Shown here: piece after piece, positions 20,796-30,944 of the stretch
Layout: each line of letters starts with the position of its first letter
Numbering within the stretch: the stretch's first letter is position 1
Notes under the pieces: model-generated
Seen by the model: the letters and a program-made list of their open reading frames with translations, nothing else
Database searches by the model: none
What the model was told of the DNA's origin: nothing
Made by a program: the position numbers and the translations under genes
Assembly: GCA_024704765.1 (NCBI GenBank)
Contig: JAKMXF010000022.1
Location: forward strand, 606,555 to 670,554
Length of the DNA: 64,000 nucleotides
Direction: 5' to 3'
From: Oopsacas minuta
Taxonomy: Eukaryota > Porifera > Hexactinellida > Lyssacinosida > Leucopsacidae

Positions 20796-21172
20796 TACAG
20801 TGCAACCTTTATAACTGGGGTCTCTATAAGCGGGGAATGGGGAATACTTTAGAGAAAATTATGCCTCACACCATCGAAATTTACCTCTATAAGTGGGGAA
20901 GTCTATGAAAAATCTTCTTGAATAATCAATTTTGTGCTAATTTATCGCTATGATGAATTGAAATTTTGGGTTCCTCAGAAGAAAAATTGTTACAAATTTG
21001 AATATTTAACCAAAAAGCTTAGGACATATTATATTAATCAAATCGTTTAAATAACAGTCATGGGGGAAGTAGTTAAAAGACGTTTACATTTTAAATTATA
21101 AATGGGGAGTGGGGGGAGGTTATCAGGTGAATCGCCGGCCTGACCTCCCTTACTTACAGAGGTTCTACTGTA
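20796..21172. mobile_element. TA-flanked pogo/Tc1-type MITE, 377 bp
   Basis: The left end is TACAGTGCAACCTTTATAA and the right end is the complement of TACAGTAGAACCTCTGTAA. TA lies at both borders. CAGT...ACC termini are typical of Tigger/pogo-derived elements. It is non-coding. The rest of 20542-21606, the SLCO upstream region, shows scattered TCGGGGAATT phrases but no gene. Confidence 0.7.
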
Positions 21173-21612
21173 TTGCTATTTAAAGAAAGGCTATTTGGGT
21201 AGAAAGGATCTTCATCGAAATAGTGAAAGAATAAGGGTTAATCTTTGTATTTGTGCATTTTACTACACTATTACTATAGTTATTTGGAATTTTGGCTTGC
21301 ATTAGTGTCTATCTATTGTCCGGACTTCTTGGCCACTCTATGATTGTTACGAGGTGGATTTTGAAGCGTTATTGGCTGTGGTGGAATGATTTTTTTCGAA
21401 TTAGTTTTGTCGAGGAATTGAATATTTGCATTTTATTTTGTCGGGGAATTGCAGACCTATTTTTATAGAGGGATTGCATGCGTGCTATTAAATTTCCAAA
21501 TTCGAGTGCCGACCATCAATTCCTGTTGCGGAGCGCCAGCGCGCTCGTAGATATAACTTCCCGAATAACTACATTTCAAGATTTATATAAACCTTGTATT
21601 TGATATTTGAAG

Positions 21613-23580
21613 ATGAACGATATTAATCTGGAGCCATCTAGCGATAAAGCGAACGATAAAAGTAATGCTAACTCTACAACAGATCATCCTTCAGTTTCCA
21701 ATGAAGAAAAAGAACAATCTGGATACTATGATGGTAAATGCGGTATCTACAAGTGTTCTCCAAAATGGTTTCAAATATTCAACAGTCCAATAGTTCTTCT
21801 GATTTCTCTCTCTTGTTTTCTTGTTCTTGAGGGGTCTGTCGCTACAGGATTTATTGCTGTTGCACTCTCCAGCATTGAACGTCGTTACAACTTTTCTAGC
21901 TCACTCGCTGCATTTGCTGTCGTATCCTACGAATTGGGAGTTATACTGGGGCTTCCATTTACCAGCTACATTGGTGGAAGAAGCCACAAGCCTCGAGTGT
22001 TAGGAATATCTCTCTTTATATTGGGAGTAGGTAGTTTGATATTCGCATCACCCCAATACTTTAGTGGTGCATACAGTTTCAATTCTACTACTGCGGACAT
22101 TTGTACTAACTCGTCTATGTTTCAACCTAACTGTGGTTCCCCGCTCATATATTTCTATCCCCTCTTCGTTCTCGGTAACTTGATAATCGGAATTGGGTCT
22201 AGCAGCTTATTTACAGTAGGTATTGGATTCATAGATGATAGCACTCACCCAAGGTATTCTTCCATATACCTCAGTGTGTTTCAGATGGTTGGCATTATTG
22301 GTCCAGCTTTAGGATTCGGTTTGGGTGGATTGTTCTTATCCATCTTCGTAGATCCATTCACGCCAACTACGCTGAGTAGTTCAGACCCTCAATTTGTAGG
22401 TGGTTGGTGGATTGGATTCGTGCTCACAGGAGTTTTGAGCATATTATTGTCTTTCCAATTCTTCCTCTACCCCCGACGTCTCAAAGGTTCTAAAGAGTAC
22501 GACGAGTTAAGGAAGGAACAACAGCCAATACAAAACCAAGGTGTTGCATTCGATAAGGACCATAACATAACAATCCTTACATTAATCAAAGAATACCCAT
22601 TCTACGTGATCAGGATCCTCAAAAACTTAACTTTTCTATTTATTACTATTGGAATTGCCATCGGTGCGTTTGTCGTGGGAGGTCTAGTAGCATTCATGGC
22701 TAAATATATGGAAATTCAATTCTCACTGTCACCCAGCATAGCTTCCTACATAATTGGTGCAACAATTATTCCTGCTACTTCTATTGGGATATTCTTAGGC
22801 GGAATTACTTTATTCTTCTTTAAAAAGATAACAGTAGAAAAATTGGCTCTAATGGTTTTGATTCTGAGTTTGGTTGAAGTGTTCACTCCTCCAATATTAT
22901 TAATTAGCTGTGCCAAACCTCGAATTGCTGGGGTCAATGTTAACTATGAAAACTCTACATCAAGAACGAACTTTAGAGTTCGCGAACTGAACGTTAGTTG
23001 CTTTTCCAACTGCGAATGTAGATCTAACTTTTTCCAGCCAGTTTGCTCAGAGGGTGTGACGTATTTCTCTCCTTGTGTTGCTGGTTGTCCCAAGCAAGCC
23101 AAGTCAAACGGTACCTTTGCAAGATGCTCTTGTCTCGCCAATGGATCCCTAGCAACAGATGGAAAATGTACTGATGACTGCACTGTTACAATAGTTATTG
23201 TCTGCTTACTGCTGTTTATTGGGATCGTATTATTATTCTCTAATAACATTCCTTTCCTCAAACTGACCTTGAGAAGTGTAGCTGATAAAGACAGGACTGT
23301 TGCTTTAGGGATCCAATCATTGATAGTCCGAATATTTGGTAATATGCCTGGTCCGTTAGCCCTTGGTGGTATTTTCGATTTGAACTGTATTCTCTGGCAA
23401 GAAACCGCATGTGGTACACGAGGTGCTTGTTTGGAATATAATACGGACTCTCTGAGGTATTCTGTTGTCGCATTTTTGTTGGCTGGAGTCGTGCTAAACA
23501 ATTTATTTTTCCTTTTGGCCTGGATCTCATGGAAATATAGAAAAATTGAAGAAGACAATGAAAATACTAATGAAAAGTAA
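21613..23580 (+). CDS. Organic anion transporting polypeptide (SLCO/OATP)
   Basis: This is a 12-helix plasma-membrane transporter for large organic anions. The ATG at 21613 gives 655 residues. The cytoplasmic N-terminus (about 55 residues) is hydrophilic. Membrane segments follow in two groups of six around a loop near 290-325. The family signature before helix 6 appears as GGWWIGFVLTG. The large loop between helices 9 and 10 (about 445-510) carries roughly ten cysteines in a Kazal-type pattern (SNCECRSNFFQPVCSEG), diagnostic for animal OATPs. It is single-exon, whereas animal SLCO genes usually have many introns. It lies between the two DUSP paralogues on the opposite strand. Substrate cannot be inferred. 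Confidence 0.95.
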   Translation: MNDINLEPSSDKANDKSNANSTTDHPSVSNEEKEQSGYYDGKCGIYKCSPKWFQIFNSPIVLLISLSCFLVLEGSVATGFIAVALSSIERRYNFSSSLAAFAVVSYELGVILGLPFTSYIGGRSHKPRVLGISLFILGVGSLIFASPQYFSGAYSFNSTTADICTNSSMFQPNCGSPLIYFYPLFVLGNLIIGIGSSSLFTVGIGFIDDSTHPRYSSIYLSVFQMVGIIGPALGFGLGGLFLSIFVDPFTPTTLSSSDPQFVGGWWIGFVLTGVLSILLSFQFFLYPRRLKGSKEYDELRKEQQPIQNQGVAFDKDHNITILTLIKEYPFYVIRILKNLTFLFITIGIAIGAFVVGGLVAFMAKYMEIQFSLSPSIASYIIGATIIPATSIGIFLGGITLFFFKKITVEKLALMVLILSLVEVFTPPILLISCAKPRIAGVNVNYENSTSRTNFRVRELNVSCFSNCECRSNFFQPVCSEGVTYFSPCVAGCPKQAKSNGTFARCSCLANGSLATDGKCTDDCTVTIVIVCLLLFIGIVLLFSNNIPFLKLTLRSVADKDRTVALGIQSLIVRIFGNMPGPLALGGIFDLNCILWQETACGTRGACLEYNTDSLRYSVVAFLLAGVVLNNLFFLLAWISWKYRKIEEDNENTNEK

Positions 23581-23883
23581 ATTATGTAATTTGAGTGTGC
23601 ATTATTTTGTAACTTATCTACTTGCCTGAGGTTGTAATACTTTCGTTTTGTCAGATTATACCTGTTTCATTGGAATTAATTTCTTTGAGCTATAAGAAAA
23701 ACTATTAACTCATGGAATCGCTGGGTCCTACCGTACTAGAGTGGAATCTGCTTCGGTGCTAATTGCAAGGTACGCAATATGTGAAGAAGTCCAGGCAAAT
23801 GGGAGCTCCTTCATTAAATATCCTTAATAATAATTTCATTACATTAACATTATTGCAGGTAATTCATAGGAAAATATATTCAC

Positions 23884-25131
23884 GCATAACAGAAGGTTTA
23901 TGCTACAATAATGATATAATCATACTAATCTATATTCATAACCTGTCCTAGCATGATATTATTGATATATTTTCTTATTTGCAGCAATAGTTCTTGGCCA
24001 GGTTCCATCAAAATTCTGTACTTCAATAAGTACGCATTGTCCGTCAAATAATCCAATATCCTGAGCTTCTAAACTCAGATCTTTAATAAGTTCATAAGTA
24101 TGTGTCATATATCTGTTGTAAATACGTGTTTGTTTGCTAGTATCAATATTGAATAATTCTCTAATCTTATTCTCTAGTGTATGTATAATATCACATCGTG
24201 ATATAGTGACAATTTTAATATCAGACTCTTTAGGGTAGAGACAGGATTTCAGTTCAAGAGGGTATACTTCTACTTTACATTGTTGTACAAATTTCCCATA
24301 CTCTATCACTTGCCTCCTGATACTCATAGATCCCTCAATAATCCCATACCATGACAGCAGTTTATACCAAGCTTCTTCAGGTACTAATTTGTAATCAATC
24401 TCATCTACTTGATGTCTCCTTAACTTATCCTGATCTAATAAACTTGTGTTATCAATAGGACCTGGTTTAACTTCTTCCATTCCTGCACTAGACTTGTCCC
24501 ATTTATCATAACCTACGTAACGCTTCCATTGTTTGTACCATCTAATGTGAATTAAATACCAGTATTGTCCTTTCTGTAATTCCTTACTTAGAAGAGATTG
24601 AATTTCATATTTTTGTTGTTCATGATAAGGAGGTGTTACACGTTTGAAAAACATTTGGTTTTTGGTATTGTATTCTAAAATACAGGTAATTTGGTTAGGA
24701 GCAGGGATTGTTACACTTCCTATATTGCTAATCTCAGTGTACAGATTCTGAGGAAACCAATCGAATTGTACTCTCGTCTCTTGATTTTCCAGGTTCACTA
24801 TCTTTTCCTTGATAGGTCTAGCTGATTCATCTCCAGTCTCCTGAAGAGAGTTTGATGACAAACTAGCTAGTAGTAACTCTAATGCATATTTGAGCTGATT
24901 TTTATCTACAGTAATACTCTTGTTATGAGCTCTACACTTATTAAGCTTCTCTTCAAACTGTAGAGACAGCTTTGCTTCTCTCTCATTCAGTCTCCGTCTA
25001 GCTTTTGAGAAACAGAGAGATATTCTATCTCTCTGCTCTCTAGCGTACTCTTCTAGCTCAAAGTCTACGTCAATAGACACATCTGCTGTAGCCATTAGTG
25101 CTGTAGCCATTAGTGCTGTGATATGAAAGTT
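23884..25131. repeat. Segmental duplication, copy 2
   Basis: This is the direct-orientation partner of 18647-19880, with the OATP gene between. It carries small in-frame indels. One is a 15-bp tandem repeat of the start region (GCCATTAGTGCTGTA twice, 25090-25119), which gives two in-frame start codons. Confidence 0.9.
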
Positions 25132-25212
25132 ATTTATATTAATAGCAAACTTGTATGTGTAAATATAATTAATTAACAATTTTATAGTATCACTGCTACA
25201 AATGAATAACAA
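23959..25212 (-). CDS. Coiled-coil/DUSP/UBL protein without a peptidase domain, copy 2
   Basis: This is the paralogue of the 18722-19855 protein, with the same coiled coil, DUSP and UBL order and the same stop position before any USP core. The open frame extends 35 residues upstream of the region shared with copy 1. The likelier start is one of the two ATGs created by the 15-bp repeat (residues 35 or 40), giving about 378-383 residues. It differs from copy 1 at roughly 30 amino acids spread over all three domains, plus a one-residue insertion near 160 (VTIPAPNQ for VTILPNQ). Only about three silent differences were noted by eye. Both copies keep open frames, which argues against pseudogenes. 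Confidence 0.88.
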   Translation of the reverse strand: MLFICSSDTIKLLINYIYTYKFAININNFHITALMATALMATADVSIDVDFELEEYAREQRDRISLCFSKARRRLNEREAKLSLQFEEKLNKCRAHNKSITVDKNQLKYALELLLASLSSNSLQETGDESARPIKEKIVNLENQETRVQFDWFPQNLYTEISNIGSVTIPAPNQITCILEYNTKNQMFFKRVTPPYHEQQKYEIQSLLSKELQKGQYWYLIHIRWYKQWKRYVGYDKWDKSSAGMEEVKPGPIDNTSLLDQDKLRRHQVDEIDYKLVPEEAWYKLLSWYGIIEGSMSIRRQVIEYGKFVQQCKVEVYPLELKSCLYPKESDIKIVTISRCDIIHTLENKIRELFNIDTSKQTRIYNRYMTHTYELIKDLSLEAQDIGLFDGQCVLIEVQNFDGTWPRTIAANKKIYQ

Positions 25213-25252
25213 CTAACAAGTACCACTTTTAAATAATTTCTTTTTAATAAAT

Positions 25253-25692
25253 AACGAGCCTTTGGCTCATCGCTTCGCGATGAACTCAGCGCATTGCACC
25301 TCGAGTTATCCATTATTATCCAAATTGACGGCCCCTTTGAGTATTATAACATAGATATATTTAGAACAATGTAATTCACAAATATACGTATATGGCATAT
25401 ATATTATTGAATTATTTTGTAAGATCAACTCCCTTTGTAGCCGTTGAGAGCAAGTATCTACGTAATCTTGAGATTTGGATAATTTGTTTACTTTATATTC
25501 ATAAAAACAACAATAAATTTACATATTATTAATCCAAAAGTGCGAAAATTGGATTTAGCATGTTCGATATATTTTGTGAAGTTTTATTGAATTCTATTTA
25601 CTTCCTTGATAAACACGATAAATACATAGTTATGCGACAAATTCAAAATTACATACCGTAAATCCTTTCCTTGACAACGGACAAATAAACAT
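25253..25692. mobile_element. Repeat with stacked terminal hairpins, copy 1
   Basis: It begins AACGAGCCTTTGGCTCATCG, which contains two adjacent short hairpins (GAGCC/GGCTC and ATCGC/GCGAT). It ends near ACAACGGACAAATAAAC. A longer inverted copy lies at about 48606-49276, and internal modules recur at 31265-31510. Terminal hairpins without inverted ends suggest a Helitron/Helentron-like non-autonomous element, but this is uncertain. The remaining spacer to 25992 holds nothing recognised. Confidence 0.6.
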
Positions 25693-25992
25693 AAAGACAG
25701 ACAACAATTGAGATTTAATAATATAGATTGTATAATATCATGTCGGCATAGATTGTTATTTTAGATTTTAAGTAACGGACTATAAGTGTAAATTATTAGA
25801 AGGCAAGAATAATATGAATAATAATAACATAGCTACTTAAAACTACTATAAGGACCCCAGGGTGTGTTTGAAAAAATAGTAAAATATATTTCTGATGGTA
25901 ATCACTAATCTCTTAAGATGAATCCGTCTCTTGCTCTTATAGCCGTAATTTTGTCAATTTTTTATCTTTTATAGATTCTCACTCTACCCTAG

Positions 25993-26808
25993 ATGGCACA
26001 AAGATCTCCAGAAAAACTCCCAAACACCAATAAAATATCTCCAAAACATAAAAGCTACGATATCATGAATGAGATTCCTGACATAACAGCAAATAACATA
26101 TTCTCTAAACTAACTAATGATGAACGTAAGCAGTATACTTCTAAAGTAGCTCGTTATCTGCTGCTGGGACAGAATAGAGGGGTTCCAATCAAGAGGAAGG
26201 AAATCCAGGAACAGATTGGTTCAACACACTCCCGTGCTGTGTTACCCATCTTAAAATCAGCTGATAAAGTTCTCAGAGATACAGCTGGCCTGGCTATCCT
26301 TGAGTTCTCGAAGGGTATAAATAACAAATTCTATGTTCTAATCAATATACTGGAAGTAGATCCAGAATTACAAAGAGAGTTTGTAGAGAGAGATACAGAG
26401 AGCAGTGCTCAGCTGTCTCTCCTCCTCGTAATCCTCTCCCTCATCATGATGAAGCAGACTAAGGTTAAGGAGGAGGATATCTGGGACTTCCTATTACACC
26501 TAAACATTCCTGAAGGAGACGTGCAGCACCCTGTCTTAGGAAACGTAAAGAAGCTTCTAGAAGAATGGTGTAGACAGATGTACCTTGATAAGTACAAAGA
26601 GCCTATTCCAGACAAAGTAAACTATTACTATATATGGGGAGAGAGGGCTAAAGTGGAATTTCCTCCCGAGAAGATACTCCACTTCATAGCTAAGGTACAT
26701 GGAGACGATCCTCGCAGCTGGCTACGTATTCACAAGCATTTGTTAGCTGACAAACTAGAACAGACTGAGAGCTTAACAAATCCAGATGATACCTCTACCC
26801 AAAAATAA
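25993..26808 (+). CDS. NSMCE3: MAGE-domain protein, NSMCE3-like (SMC5/6 complex subunit)
   Basis: NSMCE3 is the MAGE-family subunit of the SMC5/6 complex, where it pairs with the NSMCE1 ubiquitin ligase and binds NSMCE4 and DNA. Residues about 40-250 form a MAGE homology domain with its tandem winged helices (VARYLLLGQNRGVPIKRKEI, then LLLVILSLIMMKQTKVKEED and the strand VNYYYIWGERAKVEF). Non-mammalian animals usually carry a single MAGE gene, the NSMCE3 orthologue, which supports the symbol. The 271-residue length and absence of other domains also fit. It is single-exon and convergent with the hyccin-like gene, with about 590 bp between stop codons. Confidence 0.88.
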   Translation: MAQRSPEKLPNTNKISPKHKSYDIMNEIPDITANNIFSKLTNDERKQYTSKVARYLLLGQNRGVPIKRKEIQEQIGSTHSRAVLPILKSADKVLRDTAGLAILEFSKGINNKFYVLINILEVDPELQREFVERDTESSAQLSLLLVILSLIMMKQTKVKEEDIWDFLLHLNIPEGDVQHPVLGNVKKLLEEWCRQMYLDKYKEPIPDKVNYYYIWGERAKVEFPPEKILHFIAKVHGDDPRSWLRIHKHLLADKLEQTESLTNPDDTSTQK

Positions 26809-26988
26809 TATTTGTTGCTTCAAGCTAATTTTCCTTATTCGTTACTTCTTTTATTCTTACAAATAATTAAATAGAAATAACGTATCCCTCTGTCTTTCAA
26901 TTTTTAGTTTGTGTTTAGAAAAGTGAAATCGTTTGGATAACTGGAATAATAGATTTTGGTGATATGTGTGGTATTCAGTGCTAGGGGA

Positions 26989-27150
26989 TACAGTAGACTC
27001 CGCTTAATAGGATTACATTGGGACCAGACCAATTTCCGATTAAGCGGAATAAGGTGTTAGCCTGATTAACCAGAATTTAACACTATTTGTACAGTTCTGT
27101 TCTGGCCAAGTGACCCGATTAAACTAGTTCTATTATGCGGAGTCTACTAT
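26989..27150. mobile_element. TA-flanked MITE, about 160 bp
   Basis: The ends are CAGTAGACTCCGCTTAATAG and the complement ending CTATTATGCGGAGTCTACTA, with TA at both sides. It has CAGT-type termini, like the elements at 14304 and 20796, but a different internal sequence. It lies between the convergent 3' ends of NSMCE3 and the hyccin-like gene, and the rest of that 590-bp gap is empty. Confidence 0.75.
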
Positions 27151-27399
27151 ATATTCCAACAGTAATTTTGGAATCGGGGATATTTGACACTATTGGTGTG
27201 ACATGACATCAGGACATAGTATCAAATACTAGCACTGAAGCAGTACACGAGTAAAGCTATGATAATAGCTAAATTATAGCAAACTTTCAAAACTTAGATT
27301 TCTTCCTAGTGTTCGGATAACCCAGATGTCGGATAACCTATTGGTATATAATTACAGCAATAATATTCACTCATAAATTAATTACAACTAATGTGACAG

Positions 27400-28458
27400 C
27401 TAAACTGCTGTTGAAACGTTCAATTCATTCTTGTCAAAGTCAAACGCCAGAGTTGCCTCACCTGTATCTTCTACAGGTGTAGAGAGTGAGTTATTTGGAG
27501 AAGATAATTCAAACTCTCTAATTTCTTCTTGTAACTCTTCAGTAAGTAAATTTAGTAACGCATTGCTACACAACATAGCTTGAGACCAGCATTCTAGCAG
27601 AGATCTGAAGTATACAATCTCTGCAGCTTGTAATGTAGCTAACAATTCTGATTTGTTTAAACAGAATTTTAAACCTTGACACATTTCTACTAGCAAGCTC
27701 TCTGATAATTGAATACGTTGTTTCTTCTGTAGAGAATTTAGCTGAGAATTAGCCACCATATTATGCTCTTGTTTGTCGAGAGAATAAGTGAGGTAAGGAG
27801 ATGAGGGAACTTCTGATATACCTGATGAACAAATTACAGTGACTGCTCTACAAAAGGATAGTTTAACAGGTGTAGCAATTGAGCTGAGTTCTTCTGTGAA
27901 TATAGCTAGGAACATGGACAGTAGTAGAGGCCTAGTAGATGCATTTATCTTATCTATATATTTGAAGGATTCTGTGTGTGCGATAGGAGTAACCCCCTCA
28001 GATAAACTGTCTCCTCTAGGTGTAGTCTGCTTGTCTAGAGGAGTATTGGGGTAGTAATAGAGAGATATGTAGTTGGTAGCGTTCTGTATGGATATGATAG
28101 AGTTAGGAGGCTCTTTTAGGTGTACCAGAAGGGCAGACAGGCAAACCTCACACCTTTTCTTTAGTGTACTACAAGTAGCAGCTGTTGAATATATAGCAGA
28201 TAGGTATGTGGATAGAAGAGGGGGGATGAATTGTATAGAATAGCATCTGAGAGAAGTTATGAGAGATGAGAACCAAAGATATAGCCATTTATAAACTAAT
28301 TCACTAGTCTCTGATTGATAGGGCTCTAAACATTGGCAGATATGAGTATGGAAATTAGTATGCTCATCACACAGCTGTAACAGATGGTCTTCTGTTACGG
28401 AGCCATCTTCTGTCAGTTGTATGAGGGTGCGTAGGAGGGGGAGAATTTCTTCATTCAT
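27400..28458 (-). CDS. Hyccin-like protein (FAM126 family)
   Basis: Hyccin is a helical subunit that stabilises the plasma-membrane PI4KIIIA-TTC7 complex, which makes PI4P. Residues 30-130 resemble the hyccin N-terminal repeat, with a helix ending in the FIPPLLSTYL segment. About 180-220 (LLLSMFLAIFTEELSSIATP, then RAVTVICSSG) and about 255-320 (LSESLLVEMCQGLKFCL, then a YFRSLLECWSQAMLCSNAL helix) match in order the C-terminal half of the vertebrate family. The family's variable serine-rich tail is short here. It has 352 residues and is single-exon. The assignment is by pattern over several segments; divergence is high. Confidence 0.7.
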   Translation of the reverse strand: MNEEILPLLRTLIQLTEDGSVTEDHLLQLCDEHTNFHTHICQCLEPYQSETSELVYKWLYLWFSSLITSLRCYSIQFIPPLLSTYLSAIYSTAATCSTLKKRCEVCLSALLVHLKEPPNSIISIQNATNYISLYYYPNTPLDKQTTPRGDSLSEGVTPIAHTESFKYIDKINASTRPLLLSMFLAIFTEELSSIATPVKLSFCRAVTVICSSGISEVPSSPYLTYSLDKQEHNMVANSQLNSLQKKQRIQLSESLLVEMCQGLKFCLNKSELLATLQAAEIVYFRSLLECWSQAMLCSNALLNLLTEELQEEIREFELSSPNNSLSTPVEDTGEATLAFDFDKNELNVSTAV

Positions 28459-28837
28459 TCCTAGAGAATTGCCAACTACTTAGGTTATAGGTCGCAAGCC
28501 CGGCCCAAATCCCGAAGCCTGATCGTGCTCGGTCGTTGGTTAAAGACCTCAGGCCGAGAATTCAGGCCCATTGCGACCTCTAACTTAAATTAGCCGTCCA
28601 AAACTAAGGATTATCCTTATTGCGATGATGAGAACATTTAGGTATGATAAATGTCAACATGACTGGGAATTTCTTGCGTTGCCATACATTATTTAAAACG
28701 TTTTATTTTCCTGACGGTTCGAGATAGCGTATGTGTGTGTGTATTTATATACGCGGATTTCATTATAAGCTTATATGAAACAGTCCTGTGAGCATTCGAT
28801 AAACCCTGCACGCATGTACATTCGCATATGGAATTAG
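28459..28837. other. Intergenic, nothing recognised
   Basis: This is the upstream region of the hyccin-like gene. It includes a short TGTG run near 28732 but no gene or delimited repeat. Confidence 0.5.
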
Positions 28838-29555
28838 TAGGGTGACAATTGTCCAGGATTTATCCTGAACAATACACAGGGCTCTCAACTCTCACGAGAG
28901 CTCTGTGTACTGTCCATTTTGCTCTCCCATATGATACATAGTACACAGACATGCGCGTTAAATGTTTTGTGCGAAGCTTGTGCGATGTTTGTGCACAAAA
29001 CATTAGTGCCTTCTTGGATGTTGTGCCAGTGTATTTTACACACTATTTTACTTGTTGTCGAGCGTATTTACCTTGGATTAGTGGTTAAGAAACCCTGTAT
29101 GTTATGCCAGCGAATTTTAACACATTATTCGAGTTCAAAAGAGGAAACTTCAACCATTGATATTAAAATGACGAAAGGGTTACACTAGGTTTTTACACAC
29201 CACTTAATAAACAAGCATGCTCTGTGTACTTTTAATTCCTCGATATTTCCAGGTTGAGAGGCCTGCATTACAGCCAAAATTCCTGTGTCCAGGATTCGGA
29301 TTTTAATACCTATGTTACAGGATTCTCGAGATTATTATATTGAATAGAAGGATACGTATTACAATTCTTAATTAAACTGGCTATCAATACGAGCGGCAGC
29401 CATGTTAAATAAGGTTTCACGCTATTTCTATTACAAAGTTAAACATCCAGTTATAATTCTATAACATATACTTGTCAAAGATATAGTGCCCACAGGAATA
29501 TTTGTGGATGTGCTCCAATGTCCAGGATTTATACCGAAACATGTTCGTCACCCTT
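28838..29555. mobile_element. hAT-like element with perfect 8-bp target duplication, 718 bp
   Basis: The left end TAGGGTGAC and the right end GTCACCCTT form short terminal inverted repeats. GGAATTAG flanks both sides (28830-28837 and 29556-29563). The phrase GTCCAGGATT recurs inside near both ends. No transposase frame is seen, so it is non-autonomous. Confidence 0.82.
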
Positions 29556-29734
29556 GGAATTAGCAAATTGGCATTGTGGGTTTAAGTAACTATCTTTGGG
29601 GATGATCAGTGTCTTTGGTTACGATTTTTTAGGTAGGGAAGGTTATATTTGTGCTAGTTAAACACAATTCTATTAAGAGGGGATCATGGCCTATATTAGA
29701 CTATATTTGCTGTTGGGGAAGGTTATATTTGGAG

Positions 29735-30200
29735 GTATTAAAAAGTACAATGAACGTGTCCATTAGGTACAGTAGCTAGTAGTCATGTCCATTAGGTAAA
29801 CTGCATGTACGTGTTCAAGATTAGTGTCATTGGACATAAGAAATCCCCTCCCTCCCGAGGTATTAAATAGTCGAGTGCGCATGCTCACAGAGTCCACGTC
29901 ACGATCGTAACGAATCCAAGAAAGAATAACAATTTCTCTTCACTTATAGTGAGTATAAATCCACTGACGAACAATATTGTCTCTATTTTAAGAAATTTCC
30001 AATTCAACATCTTGTATAACTCCTTCTATCGCTACTCTAGATACTAAGCATGCACCCTCGACTTAGAGTTATGAGCATGCGCACTCAACTTTTTAATACC
30101 TCGAGAGAGGGAGGGGATCTCCTATGTCCAATGACACTAGTCTTGAACACGTACATGCAGTTTACCTGATTGGACATGTCCACTGTACTTTTTAATATAT
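29735..30200. repeat. Inverted-repeat element, arms about 150 bp
   Basis: The left arm (29735-29895) and right arm (about 30075-30200) are reverse complements around the phrases TTAAAAAGTACA, TAAACTGCATGTACGTGTTC and CCCCTCCCTC. The left arm carries an extra internal duplication of about 36 bp (GTCCATTAGGTA twice). A third copy of the outer end (CCACTGTACTTTTAATATAT) lies at 31608-31628, so the whole may be part of a larger damaged element running to there. Confidence 0.7.
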
Positions 30201-30478
30201 GGAGTATTCGAAAACTATACAGTGGAGACTTAACTGTATGTATTTCTATTGGATGTTGACCAGAACCTCTAGAAATGTTTAAGAGCAAGTCGGTTGCTTT
30301 ACCTTCTCTCTCAGATATTCTCTGGCAATATTCTTCTAATTTCCCTGCAAAATACGTTAGGAGTGTATGTGAGGGAAGAAATGCATAATAACTGCATGAA
30401 TTGACTCGGATCGTTGTGTAAAACGCCCCCTAGTGTCAAATATTCCATGCTCACCTTGAAACCCATTGTGCTTTTCGT

Positions 30479-30784
30479 TCATACAAACTCTGCAACCATT
30501 TCATTGCAGATTCTAATGCTGTTTTTGTCAGTACTGTGCTCAATAGACTCGAGTATTGTTAATAGATCATGCCACTCTTCATCAAAACTAATACATGATT
30601 CAGCATCTGCTTTTACAAATCTTCCACCAGCAATTGCAAAACTTATTCCAAATCGCTTTGGTATTCCAGTTTTCATATGAGCATATAGACTTTTAGAAAG
30701 ATGATACGTACATAGTAGACAAGATATATATGTTAACGCATTGCGGAGAGCAACAGCCACTGCTGGATCTCCATCAGTAAACAA
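30479..30784 (-). pseudogene. Fragment of a MULE-type transposase
   Basis: About 100 codons remain. The motif FTDGDPAVAVALRNAL followed by LLCTYHLSKSL matches the second catalytic Asp block and the C-x-x-H segment of Mutator-like (MULE/FAR1) transposases. The frame begins and ends without the rest of the domain, and flanking frames are closed, so it is a relic. It sits between inverted-repeat pieces (29735-30200 and 31591-31628) that may be the ends of the same element. Confidence 0.7.
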
Positions 30785-30944
30785 AGAGCAAACATGATAC
30801 TGCCATAATCTTTAAATCAGCTTACTTTATGTCCCCAAAAAGTGAACAAAAATATTCACAATATGTTGTTTACAATATCATATTTGATTCAGCATACTCG
30901 ATTAGCCAGTATAGCAGTTGAAAGTATGAATCTAACACTATCTT

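Noticed and set aside
22944-23558. A 204-residue minus-strand frame
   Set aside because: It is antisense to the OATP C-terminal half, which is certain from the Kazal loop and helices. The antisense protein resembles nothing.
28919-29188. An 89-residue cysteine-rich frame
   Set aside because: It lies inside the hAT-like element at 28838-29555, uses repeated internal phrases, and has no family similarity.
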